Shown here: piece after piece, positions 25,103 to 33,450 of the stretch
How the letters are laid out: each line of letters begins with the position of its first letter
Position numbering within the stretch: the stretch's first letter is position 1
Origin: Cytophagaceae bacterium
GTDB lineage: Bacteria; Bacteroidota; Bacteroidia; Cytophagales; Spirosomataceae
Assembly (NCBI GenBank): GCA_947460975.1
Contig: CANHGO010000004.1
Location: 1-64,000 of the forward strand
DNA length: 64,000 nucleotides
Reading direction: 5' to 3'
Notes under the pieces: generated by a model
What the model was told of the DNA's origin: nothing
Databases searched by the model: none
Seen by the model: only the letters and a program-made list of their open reading frames with translations
Made by a program: the position numbers and the translations under genes

Positions 25103-26584
25103 TTAAAGCACATAGATGAATCTAGATCCGTCTACATCAATTCCTTCTAATTTAATACGACCTCTTCTAGCTTCTAATAATTCAGTTGCTTCTTTAGGGC
25201 TATTTACAGGCTTATCGTTTATTTTGGTAATGATGGATCCTTTGGATAAGCCATACATTTCTAATCGTCCATCTGTTGTAACTTCTACAACCTTAACCCC
25301 AGAGCTCAACTTAAACTTTTCTTTATCGGCGCTACTTAAAGAACCAAATTTGGCACCTAAGAACTCCGACTTATATGTTTCACCGATGTCTCCCTTCAGT
25401 ATGGATGTATTTCCATCTTTATTCTTCAGGGTAACATTGAATTCTTTGATTTGACCATCGCGATTAATTGAAACGTTTAATGATTCACCTGGTCTTTTTC
25501 TGCCAACGATTTCCATGAGCTTGGCTGTTGATTTTGTATCTACGCCGTCGATTTTTATGATCACATCATTGATTTTAATGCCGGCATCTTTTGCTGCCGA
25601 ATTTTCAGCAAATCCACCTACATAGACTCCGTCTTTTACTTTTAGGTCTTTTTCATCGACTAATTTTGAGTTTACCTCTAGGATATTAACTCCCAGAAAA
25701 CCTCTTTGTACGTTGCCATATTTGATTAAATCGCCTGAAACTTTTTTGACAATACTCACGGGTACAGCAAATGAGTATCCTGCAAATTGGCCCGTACGTG
25801 AGTAAATAGCGGTGTTAATACCGATCAACTCGCCTTTTAAGTTGACAAGCGCACCCCCCGAATTCCCTGGATTAACTGCGGCATCTGTTTGTATAAATGA
25901 TTCTAAAGGGTTGATGTCCCCTTCGCGATCGATGATGTTTTGGCGACCTTTGGCAGAAACAATCCCTGCTGTAACTGTTGACTCCAAATTAAATGGATTC
26001 CCCACGGCTAATACCCATTCTCCCACTCTTAATGCATCTGAATCCCCAAAATTAAGGAAAGGAAGGCCGCTAGCTTTAATTTGGATAACGGCTAAGTCAG
26101 AAGAAGGATCTGTAGAAATAACCTTTGCTTTAAATTCTCTTTTATCATTCAAGATCACTGAAATCTCACTTGCTTCAGCTACTACGTGATTATTTGTGAC
26201 AATATATCCGTCGGCGCTTATGATCACACCAGAGCCTGAAGCTTCTTGTTGCTGAGGTGATTGTCTCCGACCACCGCCGCCTCCACCACCAAACGGATCA
26301 CCAAACCCGCCAAATAAGTCGTCAAATGGACTGGAAAATTGCTGACGCGATCGTTGCTCCATTTTAGTTTTGATGTGAACAACCGCTGGGGTTGATTTTT
26401 CGGCTGCGTATGTAAATTCTCCTGGATTACCGGGGATATTGATACTCGAGGCCGTGTTTGTAAATGCAGAAGGAACTTCGCCTAATGTATTTTTTGAACC
26501 CAAATTAAATAATTGAAATGCGCCTAAAGAAATTCCACTGGATAAAAGCGCAATGACTACATAGGATTTTAATTGATTTTTCAT
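25103..26584 (-). CDS. HtrA/DegP-type periplasmic serine protease (Do family)
   Basis: Envelope quality-control protease/chaperone. An N-terminal membrane helix or uncleaved signal (SYVVIALLSSGISLGAFQLF, residues 8-27) precedes a trypsin-like domain with catalytic His133 (VTNNHVV), Asp163 (SSDLAVIQI) and Ser242 (NPGNSGGALVN). Residues 90-116 form a Gly/Phe/Gln-rich linker (LFGGFGDPFGGGGGG), corresponding to the regulatory LA loop. Two PDZ domains follow, about 290-385 (GFLGVNILEV...GRKRPGE) and 405-493 (GLSKGSIITKINDKPV). 493 residues is standard for Do-type proteases. Monocistronic; divergent from lysS with 175 bp between them. Expected substrates are misfolded outer-membrane proteins. Confidence 0.93.
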   Translation of the reverse strand: MKNQLKSYVVIALLSSGISLGAFQLFNLGSKNTLGEVPSAFTNTASSINIPGNPGEFTYAAEKSTPAVVHIKTKMEQRSRQQFSSPFDDLFGGFGDPFGGGGGGGRRQSPQQQEASGSGVIISADGYIVTNNHVVAEASEISVILNDKREFKAKVISTDPSSDLAVIQIKASGLPFLNFGDSDALRVGEWVLAVGNPFNLESTVTAGIVSAKGRQNIIDREGDINPLESFIQTDAAVNPGNSGGALVNLKGELIGINTAIYSRTGQFAGYSFAVPVSIVKKVSGDLIKYGNVQRGFLGVNILEVNSKLVDEKDLKVKDGVYVGGFAENSAAKDAGIKINDVIIKIDGVDTKSTAKLMEIVGRKRPGESLNVSINRDGQIKEFNVTLKNKDGNTSILKGDIGETYKSEFLGAKFGSLSSADKEKFKLSSGVKVVEVTTDGRLEMYGLSKGSIITKINDKPVNSPKEATELLEARRGRIKLEGIDVDGSRFIYVL

Positions 26585-26728
26585 TTATAAGGATCTTTTA
26601 TTAATTGATTTTGAATGTGCGAATTTAACGTAAAAATGTACTCAATTGTTTATCGTTTCTGATTTTATTAACAAGTTTTAAGTTTTCACCTTCCTTGTCG
26701 ATCAGTTTTATTTGCCAAATGATTTGGT

Positions 26729-26736
26729 TATTTTTG
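26729..26736 (+). promoter_or_regulatory. -7 element upstream of lysS
   Basis: TATTTTTG fits TAnnTTTG and lies 23 nt before the lysS ATG; the nearest TTG gives a 14-nt spacer, so the -33 is weak. Confidence 0.4.
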
Positions 26737-26759
26737 TCTTTTGAAAATGTAAATGTAGT

Positions 26760-28472
26760 ATGATATTAAGTGAGCAAGAATTATTGAGACGTCAAAAAAG
26801 ACAGGAACTCATTGGCATGGGAATCGATCCTTATCCTGCATCCGAATTTTTGGTTAGCCATTATTCTTCTCAGATTTTGGCCGAATATAAACCCGAATTA
26901 AATAACTTCCAAGAAGTGAGTTTAGCAGGTCGATTAATGGGATTTCGTATCATGGGAAATGCTTCATTTGCTGAATTACAAGATGCTAATGGACGTATTC
27001 AATTGTATTTTAGAAGAGATGATTTGTGCCCAGGTGAGGATAAAACGTTATACAATACCGTATTTAAACGCCTCCTGGATATTGGAGATATTATAGGAAT
27101 TAAGGGCTATGCTTTTACTACCCAAGTAGGGGAGATTTCTGTTCATGTGCGTGAATTTACCTTGCTTTCCAAAGCTCTAAAGCCACTGCCAGTGGTTAAG
27201 GAAGCGGATGGCCAAACGTATGATGCCTTTTCAGATCCTGAAATGAGGTATCGCCAACGATATGTGGACTTAATCGTAAATCCTTCCATTAAAGATATTT
27301 TCGTCAAACGCGCTAAGATTATTTCGACGATGCGGACGATGTTTGACCAAAGAGGTTGGTTAGAAGTGGAAACTCCTGTCTTGCAATCTGTTCATGGTGG
27401 CGCCTCAGCGAGACCCTTTAAGACACATCATAATACGTTGGACATGCCTTTGTTTTTGCGCATTGCCAATGAACTTTATTTGAAGCGTTTGATTGTAGGT
27501 GGATTTGATGGAGTGTATGAGTTTGGTAAAATGTTTAGAAATGAAGGGATGGATAGAACCCATAACCCTGAATTTACCTCTTTGGAATTTTATGTAGCTT
27601 ACAAAGATTACCATTGGATGATGAATTTGACCGAGGAGATTTTTGAAAAGGTAACCTTGACCTTACATGGTCAAACTAAGATTTCAGTGGGAGATAATCA
27701 CATTGAGTTTGCTGGCCCATATCCTCGATTAAGTATTTCAGAAGCTATTTTGAAATATTCAGGCGTGAATGTAGATGAGCTTTCTGAAGATGAATTAAGA
27801 ACAAAATGTACATCTTTTGGGATGGAAGTGGATGCTCAAATGGGAAAAGGTAAATTGATCGACGAGCTTTTTGGTGAGAAGGTGGAAGCTAATTTAATTC
27901 AGCCCACGTTCATTATTGATTACCCCGTAGAAATGTCTCCCTTAACGAAAAAGCATAGATCCAAAGAGGGTTTAGTTGAACGCTTTGAACTATTTGTGAA
28001 CGGCAAAGAAATTGCAAATGCTTATTCTGAATTAAATGATCCGATTGATCAAAAAGAGCGGTTTGAGGACCAACTAAAATTAGCTGAAAAAGGTGATGAT
28101 GAGGCGATGGCGATGGATTATGATTTTATACGTTCATTGGAGTATGCGATGCCACCTACGTCGGGTATTGGGATCGGAATAGATCGGTTGACGATGTTGA
28201 TGACGAATCAATCCTCGATCCAAGAGGTATTGTTTTTCCCTCAAATGCGCCCTGAAATCATGAAAGAAGTATCCTCGGATCAAGATTTTATCAACGCAGG
28301 GGTGCCTGAAATTTGGATACCGGCCTTACAAAAAATGGGAATTTTGACTTTGGATGCTTTGAAAGAAGCCAATCCAAATAAAGTTTTCAACGATTTAGGT
28401 GGAATGAGAAAGAAATTGAAGATTGATTCATCTATGCCTACTAAAGAGGAGGTGATTGCCTGGATTTCTTAA
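26760..28472 (+). CDS. lysS: Lysine--tRNA ligase, with C-terminal extension
   Basis: Class II synthetase charging tRNA-Lys. An OB-fold anticodon-binding domain (VSLAGRLMGFRIMGNASFAEL ... GDIIGIKGYAF) covers residues about 50-150. Class II motifs follow: RYRQRYVDLI, motif 2 FRNEGMDRTHNPEFTSLEFY, and motif 3 GIGIGIDRLTMLMTNQ ending near residue 485. Beyond the usual end (about 500) there is a roughly 65-residue tail (FINAGVPEIWIPALQKMG ... PTKEEVIAWIS) that looks like a small helical domain; I recall such tails in other Bacteroidota LysS, function unknown. Monocistronic, with a strong terminator. Confidence 0.95.
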   Translation: MILSEQELLRRQKRQELIGMGIDPYPASEFLVSHYSSQILAEYKPELNNFQEVSLAGRLMGFRIMGNASFAELQDANGRIQLYFRRDDLCPGEDKTLYNTVFKRLLDIGDIIGIKGYAFTTQVGEISVHVREFTLLSKALKPLPVVKEADGQTYDAFSDPEMRYRQRYVDLIVNPSIKDIFVKRAKIISTMRTMFDQRGWLEVETPVLQSVHGGASARPFKTHHNTLDMPLFLRIANELYLKRLIVGGFDGVYEFGKMFRNEGMDRTHNPEFTSLEFYVAYKDYHWMMNLTEEIFEKVTLTLHGQTKISVGDNHIEFAGPYPRLSISEAILKYSGVNVDELSEDELRTKCTSFGMEVDAQMGKGKLIDELFGEKVEANLIQPTFIIDYPVEMSPLTKKHRSKEGLVERFELFVNGKEIANAYSELNDPIDQKERFEDQLKLAEKGDDEAMAMDYDFIRSLEYAMPPTSGIGIGIDRLTMLMTNQSSIQEVLFFPQMRPEIMKEVSSDQDFINAGVPEIWIPALQKMGILTLDALKEANPNKVFNDLGGMRKKLKIDSSMPTKEEVIAWIS

Positions 28473-28554
28473 ATTGCTTCAGGCTTAAGTTTGACTCTGT
28501 GCCACTGAACTGTAGAAAAATAGTATTCAGTTTGTAAATAAAACCATGTAAAAT

Positions 28555-28587
28555 AAAAAAAGCCTTCATTTCTGAGGGCTTTTTTTT
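28555..28587 (+). terminator. Intrinsic terminator after lysS
   Basis: Stem AAAAAAGCCTTCA / TGAGGGCTTTTTT (one U-G pair) with a TTTC loop followed by T-run, 83 bp after the lysS stop. Confidence 0.85.
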
Positions 28588-28665
28588 CTCTTCAACTAGA
28601 GATCAATTTTGCAATCTTAATTAGGTAATCCTAAATATATTGTTTAATCCTGATTTGCTCTAATC

Positions 28666-28701
28666 AAAAAAAACGTAAGAAAATTAGATTTTCTTTACGT
28701 T
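28666..28701 (-). terminator. cspA terminator overlapping its own stop codon
   Basis: On the minus strand AACGTAAAGAAAAT / ATTTTCTTACGTT pair with a 3-nt loop and a one-base bulge, followed by eight U. The left arm is made of the last cspA codons and the stop codon TAA lies at the loop, so coding end and terminator share bases. Confidence 0.75.
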
Positions 28702-28878
28702 GATAGCGTTTGCGCCACGCTTTCCATCAGTAACTTCATAAGATACTGAATCATTTTCGCGGATAGTAACACCTGTAAGGCCAGTTACGTGTACGAAAAT
28801 GTCTTCACCTGTTTGATCATCAACGATGAATCCGAAACCTTTCGTCTCGTTGAAAAATTTTACTTTACCAGTTTGCAT
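28684..28878 (-). CDS. Cold-shock domain protein (CspA family)
   Basis: A 64-residue single-domain nucleic-acid-binding OB fold. RNP1 is KGFGFIVDD (about residues 13-21) and RNP2 is DIFVHVTGL (about 26-34); both aromatic surfaces needed for binding single-stranded RNA are intact. Proteins of this type melt RNA secondary structure and are often strongly induced by cold or are constitutive RNA chaperones. The C-terminus ends GANAINVKKI. Monocistronic, followed by a hairpin terminator that begins within the coding end. The sequence upstream is AT-rich, without an obvious structured cold-shock leader. Confidence 0.94.
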   Translation of the reverse strand: MQTGKVKFFNETKGFGFIVDDQTGEDIFVHVTGLTGVTIRENDSVSYEVTDGKRGANAINVKKI

Positions 28879-29192
28879 AAAAAAAATGTTAAAAATATTA
28901 ATACCCTTGAGAGATAAAAACCTTTAAGCCGACAAACTTTAATAGAATCAATAACCTGGAAAATCAGAGGAGAAACTAGAGGAGAAAGTCGAAATTAAGG
29001 ATATGTTAAATCTTTTAAGTGGTCAAATGTATAAATAATTATATTGTATGCAAGAAAAAAGAAAATATTTTTACATTTATTTTAAAATAAATATAAATAT
29101 TTGAATAATTTATATAATTAAATAGTTTTATGTATTTTGGGCGATGTTATTTTGGGATCTTATTCCTAATTTTGTGATATAATTTAATCGAT
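28879..29192. other. AT-rich divergent intergenic region (314 bp)
   Basis: Lies between the divergent cspA and PspC-like genes. The right half is extremely A/T-rich. It contains TAATTTTG at 29167-29174, a -7 element for the PspC-like gene, and on the minus strand TAAAGTTTG (28945-28937 area), a near match one base longer than consensus, which could serve cspA. I see no RNA gene, riboswitch or ORF of substance. Confidence 0.5.
29167..29174 (+). promoter_or_regulatory. -7 element upstream of the PspC-like gene
   Basis: TAATTTTG exactly fits TAnnTTTG, 18 nt before the ATG at 29193. Candidate -33 TTG sequences give spacers of 12 or 27 nt, outside the usual range. Confidence 0.4.
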
Positions 29193-29414
29193 ATGTATAA
29201 AATTAAATATTTCGTTGAAAATCAGGCATTTGGAGTTTGTACTCGATTAGGCGAAAAGTTTAAAATTTCTACAAGTAGCATTCGATTGTATTTTATTTAC
29301 ACTTCTTTTTTGACGATGGGTTCTCCCATCATCATTTATTTAATCCTTGCTTTTTGGATGAACATCAGGCGGTATCTTCGCCAGAGAAACAATCCCTCTG
29401 TTTGGGATATTTAA
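29193..29414 (+). CDS. PspC-domain small membrane protein
   Basis: A 73-residue protein matching the PspC domain: FGVCTRLGEKFKISTSSIRLYFIYTSFL corresponds to the GVCxGLAxYFxIDPxxVRLxF consensus, followed by a membrane helix (GSPIIIYLILAFWMNI) and a basic tail (RRYLRQRNN). PspC-like proteins sense or respond to inner-membrane stress, but in Bacteroidota the short stand-alone forms are uncharacterised. No other psp genes are nearby. Its stop overlaps the end of the convergent glycosyltransferase gene by 4 bp. Confidence 0.8.
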   Translation: MYKIKYFVENQAFGVCTRLGEKFKISTSSIRLYFIYTSFLTMGSPIIIYLILAFWMNIRRYLRQRNNPSVWDI

Positions 29415-30415
29415 AATTTTAAATCTGAGAATTTCTTAATTTTTCTGAAGAAGTAATCTACTACAATATTTCCTGGGTAGCTTTCAATGTAGTTTTTTTG
29501 TAGACTTTCAGGCAAATTTTGTTTGTTTTTGTGAAAGATTACATACTTATAGAAGTAGAAATGAGCATGCACCACAGCTAAGAATTGCATCCATTGTCGA
29601 TTCGTTAAAAAACGTAATCCAGCGATTCCATCTAAAATCATCCGTTTGAAAATCGTAATGAATTTGCGAGCTGGGTCCACGTTTTTGTAAAGTAAGATTA
29701 AGTTGTTGCGAAAATTTAAATAGGTTTTAAAGGGGGTTCCTTGGGCCAATGTCCCACCTCCTACATGAAAGACTTGACTTTCTGCTACGGCAGCAATTTG
29801 ATATCCGGCTCTTTGGAGACGCCAACAAAGATCAATTTCTTCCATGTGAGCAAAAAAGTAATCATCTAAACCGCCGACTTTCCAAAAAAGCTCTGATTTA
29901 ATCATTAGACATGCCCCCGAAGCCCAATTGACAAATGAGGTAGGATATTGATTCTCATTTTTTTCCAAATGATCAAAGATTCTACCTCGACTAAATGGAT
30001 AACCCAATTGGTCCCAGTATCCACCAGCTGCACCTGCATATTCAAAATATTCGGGTTGCTTGTAATCCAATATGTAGGGTTGTGCTGCTGCGCAGTTAGG
30101 ATTCATCTCAAAGAAGCTCAAAAGAGGCTTTAGCCAATCTTTTTTAGGCTTAATATCTGAATTCATGAGGACAAAATACTCCGCCTCAATTTGTTTGAGG
30201 GCAAAATTATATCCACCCGCATAGCCTAGGTTGTTGGCCCATTGGATAATTGAAACTGCTGGAAATTTTTCCTCAACTAGTTTAACAGAATCGTCAGAGG
30301 ATCCATTATCGGCCACATAAATTTTGCCTTCCGGTGTATTTAAAATAACATCAGGAAGGAATTTTTCTAGGAATCCTCGGCCATTAAAATTTAAGATGAC
30401 AATTGCGACTGACAT
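29411..30415 (-). CDS. Family 2 glycosyltransferase
   Basis: The start is ATG 30415 (MSVAIVILNFNG); an upstream in-frame ATG at 30547 would add 44 residues lying across the divergent permease start and is rejected. The GT-A fold shows the nucleotide-sugar site VAIVILNFNG (residues 2-11), VADNGSSDDSV, the metal-binding MNSDIKP (DxD-like) and the acceptor-side EEIDLCWRLQRAG motif; WGSGA-like NWASGACLMIK is typical of rhamnosyltransferase-like (WbbL-type) members. The C-terminal 100 residues contain amphipathic segments suggesting membrane association. Sugar and acceptor unknown; surface polysaccharide synthesis is likely. Confidence 0.88.
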   Translation of the reverse strand: MSVAIVILNFNGRGFLEKFLPDVILNTPEGKIYVADNGSSDDSVKLVEEKFPAVSIIQWANNLGYAGGYNFALKQIEAEYFVLMNSDIKPKKDWLKPLLSFFEMNPNCAAAQPYILDYKQPEYFEYAGAAGGYWDQLGYPFSRGRIFDHLEKNENQYPTSFVNWASGACLMIKSELFWKVGGLDDYFFAHMEEIDLCWRLQRAGYQIAAVAESQVFHVGGGTLAQGTPFKTYLNFRNNLILLYKNVDPARKFITIFKRMILDGIAGLRFLTNRQWMQFLAVVHAHFYFYKYVIFHKNKQNLPESLQKNYIESYPGNIVVDYFFRKIKKFSDLKF

Positions 30416-30419
30416 AATA

Positions 30420-30427
30420 CAAAGGTA
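30420..30427 (-). promoter_or_regulatory. -7 element almost touching the GT2 start codon
   Basis: Minus-strand TACCTTTG (TAnnTTTG) ends 4 nt before the ATG at 30415. If used, transcription would begin at or within the start codon, giving a leaderless mRNA. Confidence 0.35.
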
Positions 30428-30466
30428 AGACAAATCGACATAATTAGAATTTCTTGAAGAAAGATG

Positions 30467-30474
30467 TATTTTTG
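30467..30474 (+). promoter_or_regulatory. -7 element upstream of the APC permease
   Basis: TATTTTTG fits TAnnTTTG, 29 nt before the ATG at 30504; no good -33 partner. Confidence 0.35.
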
Positions 30475-30503
30475 TTGGCGTAAATTCATCCAACAATCCA
30501 ATT

Positions 30504-32216
30504 ATGTGGGCATCCCTTTTTCGAAAAAAAACCATTGATAAAATCATCTCAGATCAGGTAGAAATGGAAAAATTAGCGGGTCATTCCATGATCCGTAATT
30601 TGGGTGTTCGGGATTTAACCTTTATGGGTGTTGCGGCCATTATAGGAGCAAGTATATTTTCTGCAATTGGCCAGGCTTCGGCGAATGGAGGTCCAGCCGT
30701 TTCATTATTGTTCGTTTTTACAGCTTTGGCCTGTATGTTTACCGCATTTTGTTATGCTCGGTTTGCAGCGACAGTTCCTATTTCTGGAAGCGCCTACACC
30801 TATGCATATACAAGCTTAGGAGAAATGATGGCATGGATTTTGGGCTGGAATTTATTGCTTGAATACGCGATATCCAATGTGGCCGTTGCCATTTCTTGGT
30901 CCAAATATTTTGTTGATTTATTAGAGGGTTTAGGATTTCATGTGCCTGAATTTTTAACCATGGATTATTTATCGGCCCAACGAGCTCACGTAGCTGCCTT
31001 ACAAGCGATAGAAGGTGGTCAAAAATTAGAGCAAATGTCTGTCAATGTACGTGAAGGATTTGTCGCGTTTAATTCAGCCCCCGTTTTTTTCGGTTGGCAT
31101 TTTGTCGCCAACATTCCCGCTTTGCTCATCACGATGGCGATTACCTATTTAGTTTACATTGGCATCAAGGAAACCAAAAACATGAATAATATTTTGGTGA
31201 TTCTGAAATTGGCTGTCATTGCTATCGTGGTAGGTGTGGGGGCGTTTTATGTTCAAGTAGAAAATTGGACTCCATTTGCACCCAATGGCATTAGTGGAGT
31301 TTTAAAAAGTGTGGCAGCTGTTTGCTTTGCTTATATTGGATTTGATTCTATATCAACGACCGCGGAGGAATGTAAAAATCCCCAAAGAGATATTCCCAAA
31401 GCCATGATGTGGGCGTTAATCATTTGCACTGTTTTATATGTGATGGTTACGCTAGTACTGACGGGTATTGTTCCTTCGGGAGAATTAGCTGGAATTGAGG
31501 ATCCATTAGCTTTTATGTTTATGAAGGTTAATTTACCAGGCGTGGCTGGGGTGGTGGCAGCGAGTGCTGTGATTGCGTTGACGAGCGCGCTTTTGGTTTA
31601 TCAAATGGGCCAACCCCGTATTTGGATGACGATGTCTCGCGATGGTTTGTTGCCCAAGGCATTTTCTCGCATTCATCCTAAGTATAGGACTCCGTCATTT
31701 TCAACCATTATGACGGGTGTTTTGGTGGGAATTCCTGCCTTATTTGCCAATTTAGAAGAAGTGATAAATTTGAGCAGTATAGGAACCTTATTTGCTTTTG
31801 TGCTGGTTTGTGGGGGCGTGTTAATTTTAGATTTAGACCCTGAAAATCAGAAAAAATCAAAGTTTAAAATTCCGTACATTAATGCTAAATATTATGTGGG
31901 GCTTTCCTTAGTGCTTGCTTTATATCTCTCATTACCGACTTTAAGTGCGTGGCAACAATGGTTTTCGGGGATATGGAGTGGCGCGGAAAAGGCAGATCAT
32001 GTGATTATGACTTGTTTTTTCTTGATTTGGGTGGTTATAGCCTTTTTCAGTGTGACGCATAACCTTTCATTAATACCTGTATTGGGCCTTTTGGTGAATC
32101 TATATTTAATGACTCAAATGGGAGCAATGAATTGGGAGCGCTTTTTGTATTGGTGCTTGGCTGGATTATTGATCTACTTCGGATATAGTTATCAGAAAAG
32201 TAAATTGAATGTATAA
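30504..32216 (+). CDS. APC-family amino acid permease (cationic amino acid transporter type)
   Basis: A 570-residue inner-membrane transporter with about 14 hydrophobic helices. The family start is clear: LGVRDLTFMGVAAIIGASIFSAIGQAS (the GAxIG loop of helix 1) and later FAYIGFDSISTTAEECKNPQRDIPKAMM, characteristic of the CAT/SLC7 group, and MGQPRIWMTMSRDGLLPK. An unusual soluble-looking stretch of about 45 residues after helix 4 (MDYLSAQRAHVAALQAIEGGQKLEQMSVNV) is inserted relative to minimal APC proteins; Bacteroidota relatives often have one. Substrate likely a cationic or branched amino acid but not determinable. Followed by a strong terminator. Confidence 0.9.
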   Translation: MWASLFRKKTIDKIISDQVEMEKLAGHSMIRNLGVRDLTFMGVAAIIGASIFSAIGQASANGGPAVSLLFVFTALACMFTAFCYARFAATVPISGSAYTYAYTSLGEMMAWILGWNLLLEYAISNVAVAISWSKYFVDLLEGLGFHVPEFLTMDYLSAQRAHVAALQAIEGGQKLEQMSVNVREGFVAFNSAPVFFGWHFVANIPALLITMAITYLVYIGIKETKNMNNILVILKLAVIAIVVGVGAFYVQVENWTPFAPNGISGVLKSVAAVCFAYIGFDSISTTAEECKNPQRDIPKAMMWALIICTVLYVMVTLVLTGIVPSGELAGIEDPLAFMFMKVNLPGVAGVVAASAVIALTSALLVYQMGQPRIWMTMSRDGLLPKAFSRIHPKYRTPSFSTIMTGVLVGIPALFANLEEVINLSSIGTLFAFVLVCGGVLILDLDPENQKKSKFKIPYINAKYYVGLSLVLALYLSLPTLSAWQQWFSGIWSGAEKADHVIMTCFFLIWVVIAFFSVTHNLSLIPVLGLLVNLYLMTQMGAMNWERFLYWCLAGLLIYFGYSYQKSKLNV

Positions 32217-32249
32217 AAAAATGCCTCAAGGATCTTGAGGCATTTTTTT
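32215..32249 (+). terminator. Bidirectional terminator after the permease gene
   Basis: Perfect 16-bp stem (AAAAAAATGCCTCAAG / CTTGAGGCATTTTTTT) with a GAT loop; overlaps the permease stop codon and serves the convergent metallopeptidase gene too. Confidence 0.9.
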
Positions 32250-32273
32250 ATAATTATATTATAATCATTGACA

Positions 32274-32957
32274 TTAATCATCTCCTCTACGTCCACCTAA
32301 TAAGTTTAAGTAGTAAAGCAACTGGGCTAACATACCTAATGCGGCGACCACATATGTCATAGCTGCCCACCAAAGTGCATCTTTTGACATTTCATATTCA
32401 GTCGGCGTAACAATTCCTTTTTCTTTTATCCAAGCCAAAGCGCGATTTGACGCGTCAAATTCAACAGGCAAAGTAACAAAGCTAAAGAGCGTAGCAAGGG
32501 CAAAAAGCGCAACGCCAATGGTCAAGAGAAGCACACTTCCCGTGGAATAAAGTACAAACATGCCGATCATCAATAAGATGGGCATAAATCCATTAGCTAT
32601 ATTTAACATGGGTACCATAGCGCTTCTGAATTCTAAAAAAGAATAAGCTCGGGCATGCTGGACTGCGTGACCACATTCGTGCGCAGAAACTGCAGCTGCA
32701 GCGGCATTTCGACCGTGAAAAACATCATTAGATAAGTTCACTGTTTTGTCAGCAGGATTGTAATGGTCTGTTAATTGGCCCTCAACCGATATGACCCGAA
32801 CATCCGTAATTCCATGATCTGCTAGCATTTTCTCGGCAATTTCTTGGCCAGAAAAATTACTTTGCAAAGGCTCTTGGGCATATTTTTGAAATTTTGATTT
32901 CAATCTCCAGGAAATTAACATTCCGGCCACTCCAAATAAAATAGCGATAATGTACAT
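32274..32957 (-). CDS. Membrane zinc metallopeptidase (YugP type)
   Basis: A 227-residue protein of the neutral zinc metallopeptidase family typified by Bacillus YugP. An N-terminal helix (YIIAILFGVAGMLISWRL) anchors it, the active-site HEXXH motif is SAHECGHAVQHA around residue 96, and three further hydrophobic helices (MLNIANGFMPILLMIGMFVLYS, VLLLTIGVALFALATLFSF, WAAMTYVVAALGMLAQLLYYL) follow. The third zinc ligand may be the Glu in LPVEFDASNRAL. Function is not established. It is the last gene of a minus-strand group, 4 bp after rfaE2. Confidence 0.88.
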   Translation of the reverse strand: MYIIAILFGVAGMLISWRLKSKFQKYAQEPLQSNFSGQEIAEKMLADHGITDVRVISVEGQLTDHYNPADKTVNLSNDVFHGRNAAAAAVSAHECGHAVQHARAYSFLEFRSAMVPMLNIANGFMPILLMIGMFVLYSTGSVLLLTIGVALFALATLFSFVTLPVEFDASNRALAWIKEKGIVTPTEYEMSKDALWWAAMTYVVAALGMLAQLLYYLNLLGGRRGDD

Positions 32958-32961
32958 AATT

Positions 32962-33450
32962 TTAGTTTTTTAGTTTTTGAATAATTCCAGTCGTTGAATA
33001 ATCGGGAACCAATGGTATGGTTAGTACTTCACCACCATATTCCAGGACTTCTTTGGCCCCGACAATAGTTTCTAAATTATAATCGTTTCCCTTCATTAAC
33101 ACATCTGGTTTTAAGGTTTTGATGAGATCCAAAGGCGTATCTTCATCAAAGATAATGACCATAGAAACAAAACCCAAAGCTGCAATTAATCTTGCTCGGG
33201 CATATTCCGTATTGACAGGTCTTTCGGGTCCCTTTAATTCTCTTACGGAACGGTCTGAGTTGACTCCTACGATCAGTTTTGTACCGCTCATACTCGATTT
33301 TTCTAAGTAATCGACATGGCCTAAATGCAAAATGTCAAAGCATCCATTTGTGAAAACAACGCGTTCATTTTCATCAGACTTCCACTTATTTCTTTGGTCT
33401 ATGGCCGAAATAAGATCTAAGATTTTACTTTGACTCAATGGGTTTTGCAT
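32962..33450 (-). CDS. rfaE2: D-glycero-beta-D-manno-heptose 1-phosphate adenylyltransferase
   Basis: Nucleotidyltransferase that forms ADP-heptose for the LPS core, equivalent to the C-terminal half of E. coli HldE. The 162-residue product has the nucleotidyltransferase signature VVFTNGCFDILHLGHVDYLEKS (HxGH ATP site) and GVNSDRSVRELKGPERPVN, VIIFDEDTPLDLIKTLKPDVLMKG and GGEVLTIPLVPDYSTTGII, all diagnostic of RfaE2. The kinase half (RfaE1) is not in the window. Its start lies 26 bp inside the upstream UPF0104-like gene, so translation of the two is probably coupled, and the metallopeptidase follows after 4 bp. Confidence 0.93.
   Translation of the reverse strand: MQNPLSQSKILDLISAIDQRNKWKSDENERVVFTNGCFDILHLGHVDYLEKSSMSGTKLIVGVNSDRSVRELKGPERPVNTEYARARLIAALGFVSMVIIFDEDTPLDLIKTLKPDVLMKGNDYNLETIVGAKEVLEYGGEVLTIPLVPDYSTTGIIQKLKN

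Noticed and set aside
28879-29192. Structured cold-shock leader or small RNA gene
   Set aside because: Very A/T-rich sequence with only weak pairings; no conserved cold box or terminator-bounded transcript is visible.
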